Assembly: GCA_001464585.1 (NCBI GenBank)
Contig: LNFF01000032.1
Coordinates: 177,213-241,212, forward strand
Direction of reading: 5' to 3'
Source: Gammaproteobacteria bacterium Ga0077554
GTDB taxonomy: Bacteria > Pseudomonadota > Gammaproteobacteria > Ga0077554 > Ga007554
DNA: 64,000 bases
Made by a program: the position numbers and the translations under genes. Below, piece by piece: positions 54,064-62,536 of this stretch. The notes beneath the pieces were generated by a model. The model saw nothing but the letters and a program-made list of their open reading frames with translations, had not been told where the DNA came from and did no database searches. How positions within the stretch are numbered: the first letter of the stretch is position 1; each line of letters begins with the position of its first letter.

Positions 54064-54648
54064 CTAATCATGACCGTGGTGGCTGCGGCCAATCTGGCCA
54101 CGGATCTCTCCGCCAGGCCTAGCCACGGTGTGAACATTGACATACGCGTTACCGGCCAGGATGTTCCTGATCGCATCCGTAAAATTCGTAATGCCGCTGT
54201 TGGCGGGTATTGTCAAGTTGGCAGCGGTAAGCACCCCCGAGATCTCACCCGTGAAAGGACCATCGTTCCTTGGGAAAACAGCCGCCGGATTTGGGCCGCT
54301 GGCAGCATGACCAAAAAGCCAGAGCAACACCGGGCCGTTTCTTCCTTTTGGCCCTAGGTGGATGTGCGCCATGAAGATGGGGGTTGCCGGCAGAACTGAA
54401 ACTTTCAAGGTATAGCTCAGTGAACCATCGGGCATCAAGCGAAAACGAGCCTTCCCTAGAGCCCCCGTAACGAGTCCGGTTACCGGGAGTGTGACAGCGG
54501 GGGTGGAGTCAGTAGCGGGTACGATGGCCGTATCGGTCACCGATTCAGCGCCAGTCACATCAGCTTCCAGCTTGCTACCTGCGTGAGCGGATAAATTTGC
54601 CAGCGCCAAGGTCATACCAATAGCCAGCAGTGTCAGTCGTTTCATCAT
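54064..54648 (-). CDS. CHRD-domain secreted protein
   Basis: 194 residues. A signal peptide (LLAIGMTLALANLSAHA, cleavage near 24) and one CHRD domain: GKARFRLMPDGSLSYTLKV, FMAHIHLGPKGRNGPVLLWLF, the FTGEISGVLTAANLT stretch and a final YVNVHTVARPGGEIRGQIGR. CHRD proteins are extracellular or periplasmic and of unknown role in bacteria. The His-rich tail HHGHD is notable and may bind metal (inference). A clear terminator follows. Confidence 0.88.
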   Translation of the reverse strand: MMKRLTLLAIGMTLALANLSAHAGSKLEADVTGAESVTDTAIVPATDSTPAVTLPVTGLVTGALGKARFRLMPDGSLSYTLKVSVLPATPIFMAHIHLGPKGRNGPVLLWLFGHAASGPNPAAVFPRNDGPFTGEISGVLTAANLTIPANSGITNFTDAIRNILAGNAYVNVHTVARPGGEIRGQIGRSHHGHD

Positions 54649-55303
54649 TTGTGCGGTCCTCCATGAGTTGGATGTTACGGGTTAAGGCGCCACCGATGCT
54701 TCGACCAGATCACTACTTCATCTGGGTATGGCAGTGCCAAGCTGTATCATGGCACTTTTGGTTAAAACGTCAAGCGCGATTATCCAATTATTTTTCCAGT
54801 GTTTGCGATCAACCGAAAAAGGGGGCTACCATTGAAACTGTGGATGACACCCGTCAACGCGAGGCGTAGCATAACTTCCGGGCGGGGGCGTGGTTCACGG
54901 GATCCGGCGCTGGTGCAAACTGGTTAACTCAACCTTGAATGCCGTCCTGCCTATTAAACTATACATTCCGAGCTACGGTGGGTAGTGAGTTTAAACGCAT
55001 GAACCGGGTCATGCCCCGCCTATTGGCTGATCAGGCGCCTGATTGTTTCCAGCGGAACTTAGGCGCCAGTATCCTGGATGGGTGTTTTGTTGCCGTCAGC
55101 TGTTTTGGTATTATTTACATGGCAAGCAAAAATTATGGGATTACGCCGCTGGCTTGAGTATATTGCCGGAGGCGGGAGGCGCCACAGCAACCTCTTTCAA
55201 AACTCTATGTAGTGTAAGTGATTACTACGCTGGGGGCAGTCATGAAATACGAGAAGGTGAGCGCCCCAGTCAGGAGAAGCCAACCAACATTGTTCGAATT
55301 GGA
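54649..55303. other. 655-base gene-free stretch
   Basis: No coding region is supported. Short open frames in two phases lack ribosome sites and any family resemblance. The left part must hold the CHRD promoter (minus) and the right part that of the DUF421 gene (plus). No repeats of the families described elsewhere were found in it. Confidence 0.5.
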
Positions 55304-55816
55304 ATGCATATGGATAACTTTCTCAATATAGACTGGCGCGCGCTTTTCATTCCTGAGATGTCATTGTTGGAATTGATTCTGCGCGGCACTATCGTCTACA
55401 TCGTACTATTTATTTTATTTCGTATTTTAAAACGGGATGCCGGAGAAATTGGTATCGCCGATTTACTGGTAGTGGTGCTGGTAGCAGACGCCGCGCAAAA
55501 CGCGATGGCGAGCGTTTACAACTCCCTCACCGAGGGCTTCGTCCTGGTTGCCACTATCTTGTTCTGGAATTTTACTATTGATTGGTTCGGCTATCGATAT
55601 CCCCGTTTCGGCAAGTTGATTTATCCGGCACCGCTCGCATTGGTTAAAAATGGCAGGATGCTACGCCGAAACATGCGCCGGGAAATGCTCACGGACGAAG
55701 AATTAACCAGCCAATTGCGCCAGCAGGGTGTTGAGGACATAGCGCAGGTTAAAAAAGCATACATTGAAGGCGATGGGCATATTAGTGTGATCACTTATAA
55801 AAACTCTACCGACTAA
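55304..55816 (+). CDS. DUF421 (YetF-like) membrane protein
   Basis: 170 residues. Two or three N-terminal transmembrane helices (TIVYIVLFILFRIL, GFVLVATILFWNFTIDWFG), the RDAGEIGIADLLVVVLVADAAQNAM loop typical of DUF421, and a C-terminal YetF cytoplasmic fold with PLALVKNGRMLRRNMRREMLTDEEL. The function is not established. ATG 55304 is preferred; the longer upstream frame reads as non-coding. Confidence 0.85.
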   Translation: MHMDNFLNIDWRALFIPEMSLLELILRGTIVYIVLFILFRILKRDAGEIGIADLLVVVLVADAAQNAMASVYNSLTEGFVLVATILFWNFTIDWFGYRYPRFGKLIYPAPLALVKNGRMLRRNMRREMLTDEELTSQLRQQGVEDIAQVKKAYIEGDGHISVITYKNSTD

Positions 55817-55968
55817 AAATGCTCCCGACCAGCATGACGGGCGCATTTAAGTTCTCATTGTGTGATGTAACGCACAGAATTAGTTCTGAAAATGAGGATA
55901 ATGGACTTCAAGATAACAGTGGACGGCAACCCCCTCCCCCCCAGCCGTCAACTGTGATCTCACTTTAT

Positions 55969-56003
55969 AGCTCAGGCCGCTCCAAGCGCTTGAGCTTTTT
56001 TTT
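55969..56003 (+). terminator. terminator downstream of the DUF421 gene
   Basis: GCTCA...TGAGC stem with inner CGCT/AGCG pairing followed by eight T, 153 bases after the stop. The intervening 150 bases (55817-55968) hold no gene and a C-run at 55929-55942. Confidence 0.6.
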
Positions 56004-56080
56004 GCGTGTGGTTTTTGGTAGACAACTGATTGTAATGTATTTAATTTTATTCTGATGTGTTTTATCCCTGCATAAGAAAT

Positions 56081-56118
56081 TAAACGGAAAGATGCTGTTA
56101 TGGCATCCTTCCGTTTTA
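56081..56118 (-). terminator. terminator of the lysine-rich small gene
   Basis: TAAACGGAAAGATGC pairs with GCATCCTTCCGTTTTA around a seven-base loop; on the minus strand it lies 17 bases after the small-gene stop, with TTTAATTT following. Confidence 0.7.
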
Positions 56119-56135
56119 AGAGACGCGGATTACTA

Positions 56136-56237
56136 TTACTTGGAATCTTTTTTGGCTTTCTTTGCGGCTTTCTTTTCTTTCATGCTCTTGGCCGGGGCCT
56201 TTTTGCTGTCTTTTTTGCTGTCCATACCTTTGCCCAT
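56136..56237 (-). CDS. 33-residue lysine-rich protein
   Basis: Minus-strand frame MGKGMDSKKDSKKAPAKSMK continuing EKKAAKKAKKDSK, stop TAA. Nearly half of the residues are Lys, with Ala, Ser and Asp. A strong GAGGAG lies eight bases before the ATG, and a terminator hairpin follows the stop, so it is a complete small gene. Its basic low-complexity make-up suggests nucleic acid binding or a disordered role; this is inference. Similar Lys-rich MGKG/MSKG proteins are, to my knowledge, scattered in proteobacteria without function. Confidence 0.75.
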   Translation of the reverse strand: MGKGMDSKKDSKKAPAKSMKEKKAAKKAKKDSK

Positions 56238-56305
56238 GGTTTTTTCTCCTCATGATTTAAAATAAAAGTTGTCGTTATTCCAAAACTTCCTGATACACGC
56301 CTGTT

Positions 56306-56800
56306 TCACACGCCCAGGTAAATTCCCTGCATCACCAGCCACGCATAGATTCCCGCCATGACATCATCAATCATCACCCCAAAGCCGCCTTTGACATGCC
56401 GGTCGAGCAGGTTAATCGGCCACGGTTTCCATATGTCAAATAACCGGAACAGGGCAAAACCCAGCGCTATCCACAGCCAGCCTGCGGGAGCGGCGACCAT
56501 GGTGATGAGGTAGCCGACGATTTCATCCCACACGATGCCGGAATGATCATGCACACCCAGGTCACGCGTGGTGATCTGGCACAACCAGACGCCCAGCAGG
56601 AACAGCGCGGCGGTGATGGATATATACATCAACAACGGCAGGTCTTGCAAGAGTATATAAAAGGGAATAGCGACTAAAGTGCCGAAAGTACCGGGCGCGA
56701 TTTTGATGGCGCCTGCGCCAAAGCCGAACGCGGCAAAATGAATAGGATTGCGCCACACGCTGGGAGGGGTGTTGGCGCGCCCTTTCATATGCTTAGTCAT
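56306..56800 (-). CDS. pgpA: phosphatidylglycerophosphatase A
   Basis: 164 residues, inner-membrane phosphatase making phosphatidylglycerol. Signature stretches are GAGAIKIAPGTFGTLVAIPF, DHSGIVWDEIVGYL, LFRLFDIWKPWPI and the C-terminal GFGVMIDDVMAGIYAW with the acidic pair. Four hydrophobic helices. Its ATG overlaps the thiL stop by four bases, the usual thiL-pgpA arrangement. Confidence 0.95.
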   Translation of the reverse strand: MTKHMKGRANTPPSVWRNPIHFAAFGFGAGAIKIAPGTFGTLVAIPFYILLQDLPLLMYISITAALFLLGVWLCQITTRDLGVHDHSGIVWDEIVGYLITMVAAPAGWLWIALGFALFRLFDIWKPWPINLLDRHVKGGFGVMIDDVMAGIYAWLVMQGIYLGV

Positions 56801-57780
56801 GTGAAGTGTTGATAGCCACTACTGGCTGGCGTTAACATTTCGCCGTTGGCGAGCTTGCAACGCAAGCCCGGTTGCGATTCGATGACGCCGATACGGGCCG
56901 CACCGCAACCAAAGCGCGCAAACACCTGTTCGACTTTGGCCTGCTTGTCGGCGGGCACGGTAAAACATAATTCATAATCGTCACCGGCAGACAGTGGTAA
57001 TTGCCAACAGTGATCAGCACCCAACGCTGCATCCTGCGCTACGGCAACGAAGGCGGGGGATACTGGCAAGCGTTCAATCTCCAGCGTGGCGCCCACCCCA
57101 CTGGCGGCGAGAATGTGCCCCAAGTCAGCGGCGAGTCCATCGGAAATATCAATGGCGGCGGATGCAATGCCGCGCAATGCCAGGCCTTCAAAAACACGCG
57201 GCGAGGGACGCTCCAGACGGTCTATCAGATAATGGGCATGGAGTTCAGGTAAGGCCTGATGCTGCTGCAAGGCTTGCAACGCCAACCCGGCATCGCCGAA
57301 TGTGCCCGTCACATAAATCAAATCGCCAGGCATGGCGCCAGAACGACGCAACGCGGCGCCCTGTGGAATAAAGCCATGCATTTGCACCGAGACAGTGAGT
57401 GGGCCACGGCAGGTGTCGCCACCCACCAACTGCACACCATAATGCTCCGCCAGTTCAAAAAAACCGCGACTGAACGCTGCCAACCAGGTTTCATCAACCG
57501 TGGGCAAAGTTAATGCAAGCGTAGCCCAGGCAGGCTCAGCACCCATGGCGGCCATATCGCTGAGGTTAACGGCCAAAGCTTTATAACCCAAGGCAGCGGG
57601 ATCCACATCCGCAAAAAAATGCACGCCCGACACCAGCGTGTCGACAGACGCCACCAGATCCATGCCGATCGGCACATGCAACACTGCGCCATCATCACCG
57701 ACACCGTGGATAACATCCTCACGGGCCGGTGTTGCGGGGGTGAAGTAGCGTTGAATGAGATCAAACTCTGACAGCGGCAT
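56797..57780 (-). CDS. thiL: thiamine-monophosphate kinase
   Basis: 327 residues; phosphorylates thiamine monophosphate to the diphosphate. N-terminal SEFDLIQRYF, the metal-binding GVGDDGAVL, LVSGVHFF, LVGGDTCRG, DISDGLAADL and a SAGDDYELCFT motif fit ThiL. It is separated from nusB by 138 bases that include hairpin copy h, so the nusB-thiL operon contact is interrupted by the element. Confidence 0.95.
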   Translation of the reverse strand: MPLSEFDLIQRYFTPATPAREDVIHGVGDDGAVLHVPIGMDLVASVDTLVSGVHFFADVDPAALGYKALAVNLSDMAAMGAEPAWATLALTLPTVDETWLAAFSRGFFELAEHYGVQLVGGDTCRGPLTVSVQMHGFIPQGAALRRSGAMPGDLIYVTGTFGDAGLALQALQQHQALPELHAHYLIDRLERPSPRVFEGLALRGIASAAIDISDGLAADLGHILAASGVGATLEIERLPVSPAFVAVAQDAALGADHCWQLPLSAGDDYELCFTVPADKQAKVEQVFARFGCGAARIGVIESQPGLRCKLANGEMLTPASSGYQHFT

Positions 57781-57809
57781 GGTTTTTTCTTCAGTTAACC
57801 TTGAAGGCC

Positions 57810-57885
57810 TGTCATTTCGACCGCCGGGAGAAATCTTTGTTTAGAACAGTAAGAAGCAAGATTTCTCCCGGCGGTCGAAATGACA
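57810..57885. repeat. dispersed hairpin family, copy h
   Basis: 76 bases with a 28-base perfect arm: TGTCATTTCGACCGCCGGGA onward. It sits between nusB and thiL in an otherwise compact operon. Confidence 0.85.
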
Positions 57886-57918
57886 GGCCTCCACATATCA
57901 CGAGCCTCTTGAATAACG

Positions 57919-58434
57919 CTACTTTGTGGGTTTCTCGGGTCGCATGCGCATTTCAGCCACACGCAGTTTGCGCGCCACTTTATCCAGCACACCATTGACA
58001 TATTTGTGGCTCTGCTCGGCGCCAAATACTTTTGCCATATCGACGCCTTCATTGATCACCACGCGATACGGAATATCGAGGCGATGCGCCAGCTCGTAAA
58101 CGCTCATGCGTAAAATGGCACACTCTACCGGATCAAGCTCGTGTACCGGGCGATCAAGAAACCTGGCGTAGTACGCATCCAGCTCGGTGACATGCGCGGG
58201 TACTTGGTGCAAGAGTTCCTGAAAATAAGCGATGTCTACTTTTTTGACATCGTGTTCAGTGACAAACTGCGCATCAATATCGCCGACGTTTTGTTGGGTG
58301 ATATGCCACTGATATAGCGCCTGCACGGCGCAACGGCGCGCCAGGTTACGGCCCTTGCTCAAGCTGGTTTTATTGGGTGCATGCGCTGCAGGAATAGGTT
58401 TTTCACCGTCTTTTTCTGTGGGGGGCAAGCTCAT
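57919..58434 (-). CDS. nusB: transcription antitermination factor NusB
   Basis: 171 residues, all-helical. [19 protein letters not shown] and [38 protein letters not shown] and [11 protein letters not shown] are the NusB blocks. The N-terminal 28 residues are an added disordered, Lys- and Pro-rich stretch. It binds boxA with NusE for rRNA antitermination. Its ATG overlaps the ribH stop (ATGA). Confidence 0.95.
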   Translation of the reverse strand: MSLPPTEKDGEKPIPAAHAPNKTSLSKGRNLARRCAVQALYQWHITQQNVGDIDAQFVTEHDVKKVDIAYFQELLHQVPAHVTELDAYYARFLDRPVHELDPVECAILRMSVYELAHRLDIPYRVVINEGVDMAKVFGAEQSHKYVNGVLDKVARKLRVAEMRMRPEKPTK

Positions 58435-58910
58435 GGCTTGCTAATCTGTTGCAGCAGATTCACCATTTCAATTGCAGACAGTGCCGCATCGACACCCTTG
58501 TTACCGGCTTTAGTACCGGCACGCTCAATGGCCTGCTCGATGGTATCTACCGTGAGCACACCAAATGCGACCGGCAAATCATAGTGCAAGGCGACATGCG
58601 CCAGACCCTTGCTGCATTCACCCGCCACATAATCAAAGTGCGGCGTACTGCCACGAATCACGGCACCCACGGCGATAATCGCATCGTAGCGTTTACTCGC
58701 GGCCAAGCGTTGCGCCACCAGCGGTAACTCATACGCACCGGGCGCATAAGTGATGCTGATGTCTTGTACTGCGGCGCCGTGGCGCACCAGGGCATCTACC
58801 GCGCCACTCACCAGATGGTCTACGATGAAGCTGTTAAAGCGGCCCGCTACAATGGCAAAGCGCGCGCCCCGCACCACACAATCACCTTCAGTTTTTTTGA
58901 TGTCGCTCAT
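58431..58910 (-). CDS. ribH: 6,7-dimethyl-8-ribityllumazine synthase
   Basis: 159 residues, condenses the pyrimidine and dihydroxybutanone phosphate in riboflavin synthesis. Motifs are [41 protein letters not shown] (substrate binding) and [22 protein letters not shown] 58910 is chosen; a GTG at 58925 is an alternative. It overlaps nusB. Confidence 0.96.
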   Translation of the reverse strand: MSDIKKTEGDCVVRGARFAIVAGRFNSFIVDHLVSGAVDALVRHGAAVQDISITYAPGAYELPLVAQRLAASKRYDAIIAVGAVIRGSTPHFDYVAGECSKGLAHVALHYDLPVAFGVLTVDTIEQAIERAGTKAGNKGVDAALSAIEMVNLLQQISKP

Positions 58911-58940
58911 TTTGATATTACTCACTTGGGTTTATTGTGT

Positions 58941-59083
58941 AGAACCGGTTTAGAATCTCGATCAAGGGATGCGGCGCAAGGCGGAAACAGGCGAAAAAGC
59001 GGAGTGTACACGAAGTACATGAGCATTTTGAGCCTGTTTCCAACGCCGCGATGCGCCCTTCAGCGAGATTATAAACTGGTTCT
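58941..59083. repeat. 143-base imperfect hairpin element between ribH and ribBX
   Basis: Outer arms AGAACCGGTTTAGAATCTCG and CGAGATTATAAACTGGTTCT are complementary with few mismatches, enclosing GGCGCAAGGCGGAAACAGGC against GCCTGTTTCCAACGCCGC. The right arm overlaps the last bases of ribBX. It is unlike the TGTCATT family. It resembles a MITE or a transcript-processing hairpin. Confidence 0.65.
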
Positions 59084-60193
59084 TACGTATTCGACCACTT
59101 CCAGACCAAACCCCGCCAACCCATGCACTTTTTTCGGCGCGCCTAACACGCGCATTTTACCTACGCCTATATCGGCCAGAATCTGCGCGCCTGCACCGTA
59201 GGTGCGTAAATCAATATTCGCTGCTGGCTTTGGCAGGTTGATACCCTTGTCCTTCAACTGATAATCCCTGATGCGCCGCACCAGCTCGCTCGCGTCTTCG
59301 GCTTTGCGTAGCACTACCGCGACACCCGCCCCTGCGTCAGCAATACGGCGCAGGGTATCGCGCAACGGCCAGCCAGAATCTTCACGCTGCGAACCCAGCA
59401 CATCACACAAGGTATCCTGCAAATGCACGCGCACCAGGGTCGGTTGTTCGGGTTTTATTTTACCCATCACCAGAGCCAGATGCAGGCCATCATCAATACT
59501 GTCCTGGTAGGCGATGAGACGGAATTTTCCGTATTCTGAAGGAAAGTCACACTCTGCAACCCGTTCCACGGTTTTTTCATTTTCGCGCCGATAACGAATC
59601 AGATCCGCAATCGCACCGATTTTCAAACCATGCTGCTGCGCAAATTTCTCCAGATCAGGACGGCGCGCCATGCTGCCATCTTCATTCAGAATCTCCACAA
59701 TCACGCTGGCCGGCGCCATGCCTGCCAGCCGCGCCAGATCACATCCCGCTTCGGTATGGCCAGCGCGCGCCAGCACCCCGCCTGGCTGTGCCATGAGCGG
59801 GAAAATATGACCCGGCTGAACCACATGCTCCGGCCGCGCATCAACGGCAACCGCCGCCTGCACCGTCACCGCGCGATCTGCCGCCGAAATTCCAGTGGTC
59901 ACGCCACTGGCCGCCTCGATAGACACCGTAAAATTAGTCAAGTGCTTATCGTTGGTATTGCTGACCATGAGCGGCAGGCGCAACTGTTCGCAGCGTTCGC
60001 GCGTGAGCGTCAGGCACACTAACCCGCGCCCATAGCGCGCCATAAAATTAATATCTTCGGCACGCACGCATTGCGCCGCCATTAACAGATCACCTTCGTT
60101 TTCACGGTCTTCATCGTCAACAATGATCACCATTTTGCCGTGGCGAATATCTTCAAGAATCTCGGGGATCGGGCTAAGTGGCATGTTGATCAA
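59069..60193 (-). CDS. ribBX: 3,4-dihydroxy-2-butanone-4-phosphate synthase fused to a degenerate GTP cyclohydrolase II domain
   Basis: 374 residues. The N-terminal RibB domain (about 1-205) is intact: [48 protein letters not shown]. The C-terminal half looks like RibA but lacks the zinc cysteines: where RibA has HSECLTGD and RCDCG it shows HLQDTLCD and REDSG, and the RQEGRGIGL loop is replaced by RKAEDASEL. It therefore probably makes only dihydroxybutanone phosphate. RibBX fusions of this kind are described in Shewanella-type bacteria, where a separate ribA exists. Overlaps the ribE stop by four bases. Confidence 0.9.
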   Translation of the reverse strand: MINMPLSPIPEILEDIRHGKMVIIVDDEDRENEGDLLMAAQCVRAEDINFMARYGRGLVCLTLTRERCEQLRLPLMVSNTNDKHLTNFTVSIEAASGVTTGISAADRAVTVQAAVAVDARPEHVVQPGHIFPLMAQPGGVLARAGHTEAGCDLARLAGMAPASVIVEILNEDGSMARRPDLEKFAQQHGLKIGAIADLIRYRRENEKTVERVAECDFPSEYGKFRLIAYQDSIDDGLHLALVMGKIKPEQPTLVRVHLQDTLCDVLGSQREDSGWPLRDTLRRIADAGAGVAVVLRKAEDASELVRRIRDYQLKDKGINLPKPAANIDLRTYGAGAQILADIGVGKMRVLGAPKKVHGLAGFGLEVVEYVRTSL

Positions 60194-60864
60194 GCTTTAA
60201 TAAACCCATGTTCTACCAAAAAACCATGTGTGATGCCCGCGCCCTGCGGCGGTGCGGTGGGTTGTGCGGCACTCTCACCCAATAGCAAGCGTTCCAGATA
60301 ACGCGCCAGAATATCGACTTCAAGATTCACATGACTACCCGCCACAAGCTCCCCCAGTGTGGTTTCCTGCAAAGTATGCGGCACAATATTCAGGTCAAAA
60401 CATGCGCCGTTTACTTGATTCACTGTCAAGCTCACGCCATCCACACAAATCGATCCTTTTTCAGCAATGTATTTCGCTAACGTGGGCGGCGCCTGAATCA
60501 CAAAGCGCAACGAGCGACCTTGATCCCAGCAACTCACCACCGTACCGATGCCGTCGACATGCCCACTCACCAGATGCCCGCCCAAACGCGTCGTGGGTGT
60601 GAGGGATTGCTCCAGATTAACCTTGCTGCCAACCGCTATCTCACCAAAGGTGGTACGCGCCAAGGTCTCGCCTGATATATCCACCCAGAAACCACCGTCT
60701 GCGAAAGAAGTTACAGTCAGGCATACGCCATTTACCGCAATGCTGTCGCCTATCTGCGCATGCGCAAGATCCAGCTTACCTGCTGCAATATGCGCACGCG
60801 CGTCGGCACCCTGTGATTCAACCACAGTGATGTTGCCAATGGATTGTATAATGCCTGTAAACAT
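60190..60864 (-). CDS. ribE: riboflavin synthase, alpha chain
   Basis: 224 residues made of two similar lumazine-binding barrels, each with its own repeat: MFTGIIQSIGNI at the start, GHLVSGHVDGIGTV, and SICVDGVSLTVNQV in the second half. It makes riboflavin from two lumazines. Start at 60864, three bases after ribD; overlaps ribBX by four. Confidence 0.95.
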   Translation of the reverse strand: MFTGIIQSIGNITVVESQGADARAHIAAGKLDLAHAQIGDSIAVNGVCLTVTSFADGGFWVDISGETLARTTFGEIAVGSKVNLEQSLTPTTRLGGHLVSGHVDGIGTVVSCWDQGRSLRFVIQAPPTLAKYIAEKGSICVDGVSLTVNQVNGACFDLNIVPHTLQETTLGELVAGSHVNLEVDILARYLERLLLGESAAQPTAPPQGAGITHGFLVEHGFIKA

Positions 60865-60867
60865 GGG

Positions 60868-61986
60868 CTAGTTGGTTCTCACAATCTTCGCGGTAATCCG
60901 CCAGTCACGCCCCACCGCGCGGATATCCTGAATATCCAGATCAATACGCTGGCTCATTTGCTGCAACCCTGGCAAATGAAACAAGCCACGCGCCGCATCG
61001 CCCATCAGATGCGGCGCCATGTAAATAATCACTTCGTCAATCAATCCTGCATTCAGCAGCGCGCCATTCAAGGTCGGGCCCGCTTCCACCAGCACCTCAT
61101 TGATCTCATGCTCAGCAGCCAACATCTGCATCAATGCCGTGAGATCAACTTGCCCCTGCCGTGCTGGCTGCACGCTGACCGCCACATTTTCACGCACTAA
61201 CCTGGCACTGCGCGCACGGTCTTGCTCGGTGGTGACGATCAGCGCGCTGCCCGGCGCGTCCAGCAAACGCGCCTGAGGCGACAGGCGCAACTGGCTGTCT
61301 ACCACCACCCGTAACGGTTGCCGGGCAGCGCCTTCCATACGCACCGTCAACACCGGATCATCGGCCAATACCGTGCCGATGCCCGTTAAAATCGCAGCGC
61401 TGCTGGCGCGCAAGCGCTGCACATCTGCACGCGCTACGTCTGACGTAATCCATTTACTCTCACCGCTTGCCATCGCGGTACGGCCATCCACACTCATCGC
61501 CAGCTTGCAGCGCACATAAGGACGACGCTCGCGCATACGCATCATGAATCCTGCATTCAATGCTTCAGCCTGCGCTTGCAACACACCGCTTTCAGTGACG
61601 ATGCCAGCGGCGGCCAAGCGCGCCAATCCTTGCCCCGCCACCTTTTGATTAGGGTCGATCATCGCCGCCACCACCCGCGTTACACCCGCCTCAATCAAGG
61701 CGTCCACACACGGTGCAGTACGGCCATGATGGCAACACGGCTCCAGCGTGACATACGCCGTCGCACCCCGTGCGTGCGCACCCGCCTGCACCAGAGCGTG
61801 AACTTCGGCATGCGGCTCACCGGCACGCACGTGCCAGCCTTCGCCAACAATCTCGCCATTCACAGATCCGGCATGCACGATCACGCAACCCACCCGTGGA
61901 TTAGGGTGCGTGGTGTAAAGACCGTGCGCGGCAAGTTGCAATGCGCGGGCCATGTATTGATGATCGAGACTTGTCACGTTATACAT
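60868..61986 (-). CDS. ribD: bifunctional riboflavin deaminase/reductase
   Basis: 372 residues. The N-terminal deaminase has the zinc site HAEVHALVQAG and EPCCHHGRTAPCVDALIEAG. The C-terminal reductase domain follows with VRCKLAMSVDGRTAMASGES and WITSDVARADVQRLR, LVEAGPTLNGALL. ATG 61986 (MYNVTSLDHQYMARAL) was chosen; the longer frame invades the nrdR end. It works in the same pathway as its three downstream genes. Confidence 0.95.
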   Translation of the reverse strand: MYNVTSLDHQYMARALQLAAHGLYTTHPNPRVGCVIVHAGSVNGEIVGEGWHVRAGEPHAEVHALVQAGAHARGATAYVTLEPCCHHGRTAPCVDALIEAGVTRVVAAMIDPNQKVAGQGLARLAAAGIVTESGVLQAQAEALNAGFMMRMRERRPYVRCKLAMSVDGRTAMASGESKWITSDVARADVQRLRASSAAILTGIGTVLADDPVLTVRMEGAARQPLRVVVDSQLRLSPQARLLDAPGSALIVTTEQDRARSARLVRENVAVSVQPARQGQVDLTALMQMLAAEHEINEVLVEAGPTLNGALLNAGLIDEVIIYMAPHLMGDAARGLFHLPGLQQMSQRIDLDIQDIRAVGRDWRITAKIVRTN

Positions 61987-62038
61987 TACCGGACATACGC
62001 TTGAAATACTGCCTGTCGTAATGGAAGCAGAAATCCAG

Positions 62039-62524
62039 TTATTTTGCGCTGTTATTGGGGATGGTCGGCGCCTGACCTTGCTCCAGCCGGTCAATCTCCT
62101 CACGGAAGGCATTCACATCCTGAAAGCTACGGTATACCGAGGCAAAACGCACATAGGCAACCTGATCGAGTTGGCGCAGTTCGTCCATCACCCATTCGCC
62201 CAGCACCCGCGATTTTACTTCACGGTCACCAGTGGTGGTCAGGCGGTGTTTGATATGGTTAATCGCCTCATCCACCCGCTCGGTAGGCACCGGACGTTTT
62301 TCCAGGGCGCGCAACATGCCCGAACGCAACTTGTCTTCATCAAACGGCACGCGGCTACCGTCGCGCTTCACCAGACGCGGCATGATCAGCTCGGCGGTTT
62401 CAAAAGTGGTAAACCGCTCCGCGCATGTCAAACATTCGCGGCGCCGACGCACCGCATCACCCTCATTCGCCAAGCGCGAGTCGATGACCTTGGTGTCTTC
62501 GGCACTGCAAAAGGGGCAACGCAT
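62039..62524 (-). CDS. nrdR: transcriptional repressor NrdR
   Basis: 161 residues. The N-terminal zinc ribbon has [15 protein letters not shown] and [12 protein letters not shown], followed by an ATP-cone domain ([19 protein letters not shown]). It represses ribonucleotide reductase genes when dATP is bound. It follows glyA by 12 bases and precedes ribD by about 50, a widely conserved order. Confidence 0.97.
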   Translation of the reverse strand: MRCPFCSAEDTKVIDSRLANEGDAVRRRRECLTCAERFTTFETAELIMPRLVKRDGSRVPFDEDKLRSGMLRALEKRPVPTERVDEAINHIKHRLTTTGDREVKSRVLGEWVMDELRQLDQVAYVRFASVYRSFQDVNAFREEIDRLEQGQAPTIPNNSAK

Positions 62525-62536
62525 TATTTAATGCCG

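Noticed and set aside
55043..55303. Extended N-terminus of the DUF421 protein and a small frame at 54939-55157
   Set aside because: The residues do not resemble DUF421 and carry no ribosome site; likely chance frames in non-coding DNA.
55819..56055. Plus-strand 78-codon frame after the DUF421 gene
   Set aside because: It reads through a strong terminator hairpin and a C-run; no ribosome site or homology impression.
58911..59068. FMN riboswitch between ribH and ribBX
   Set aside because: The conserved RFN box was not seen and the element is a simple inverted repeat located after ribBX rather than before it.
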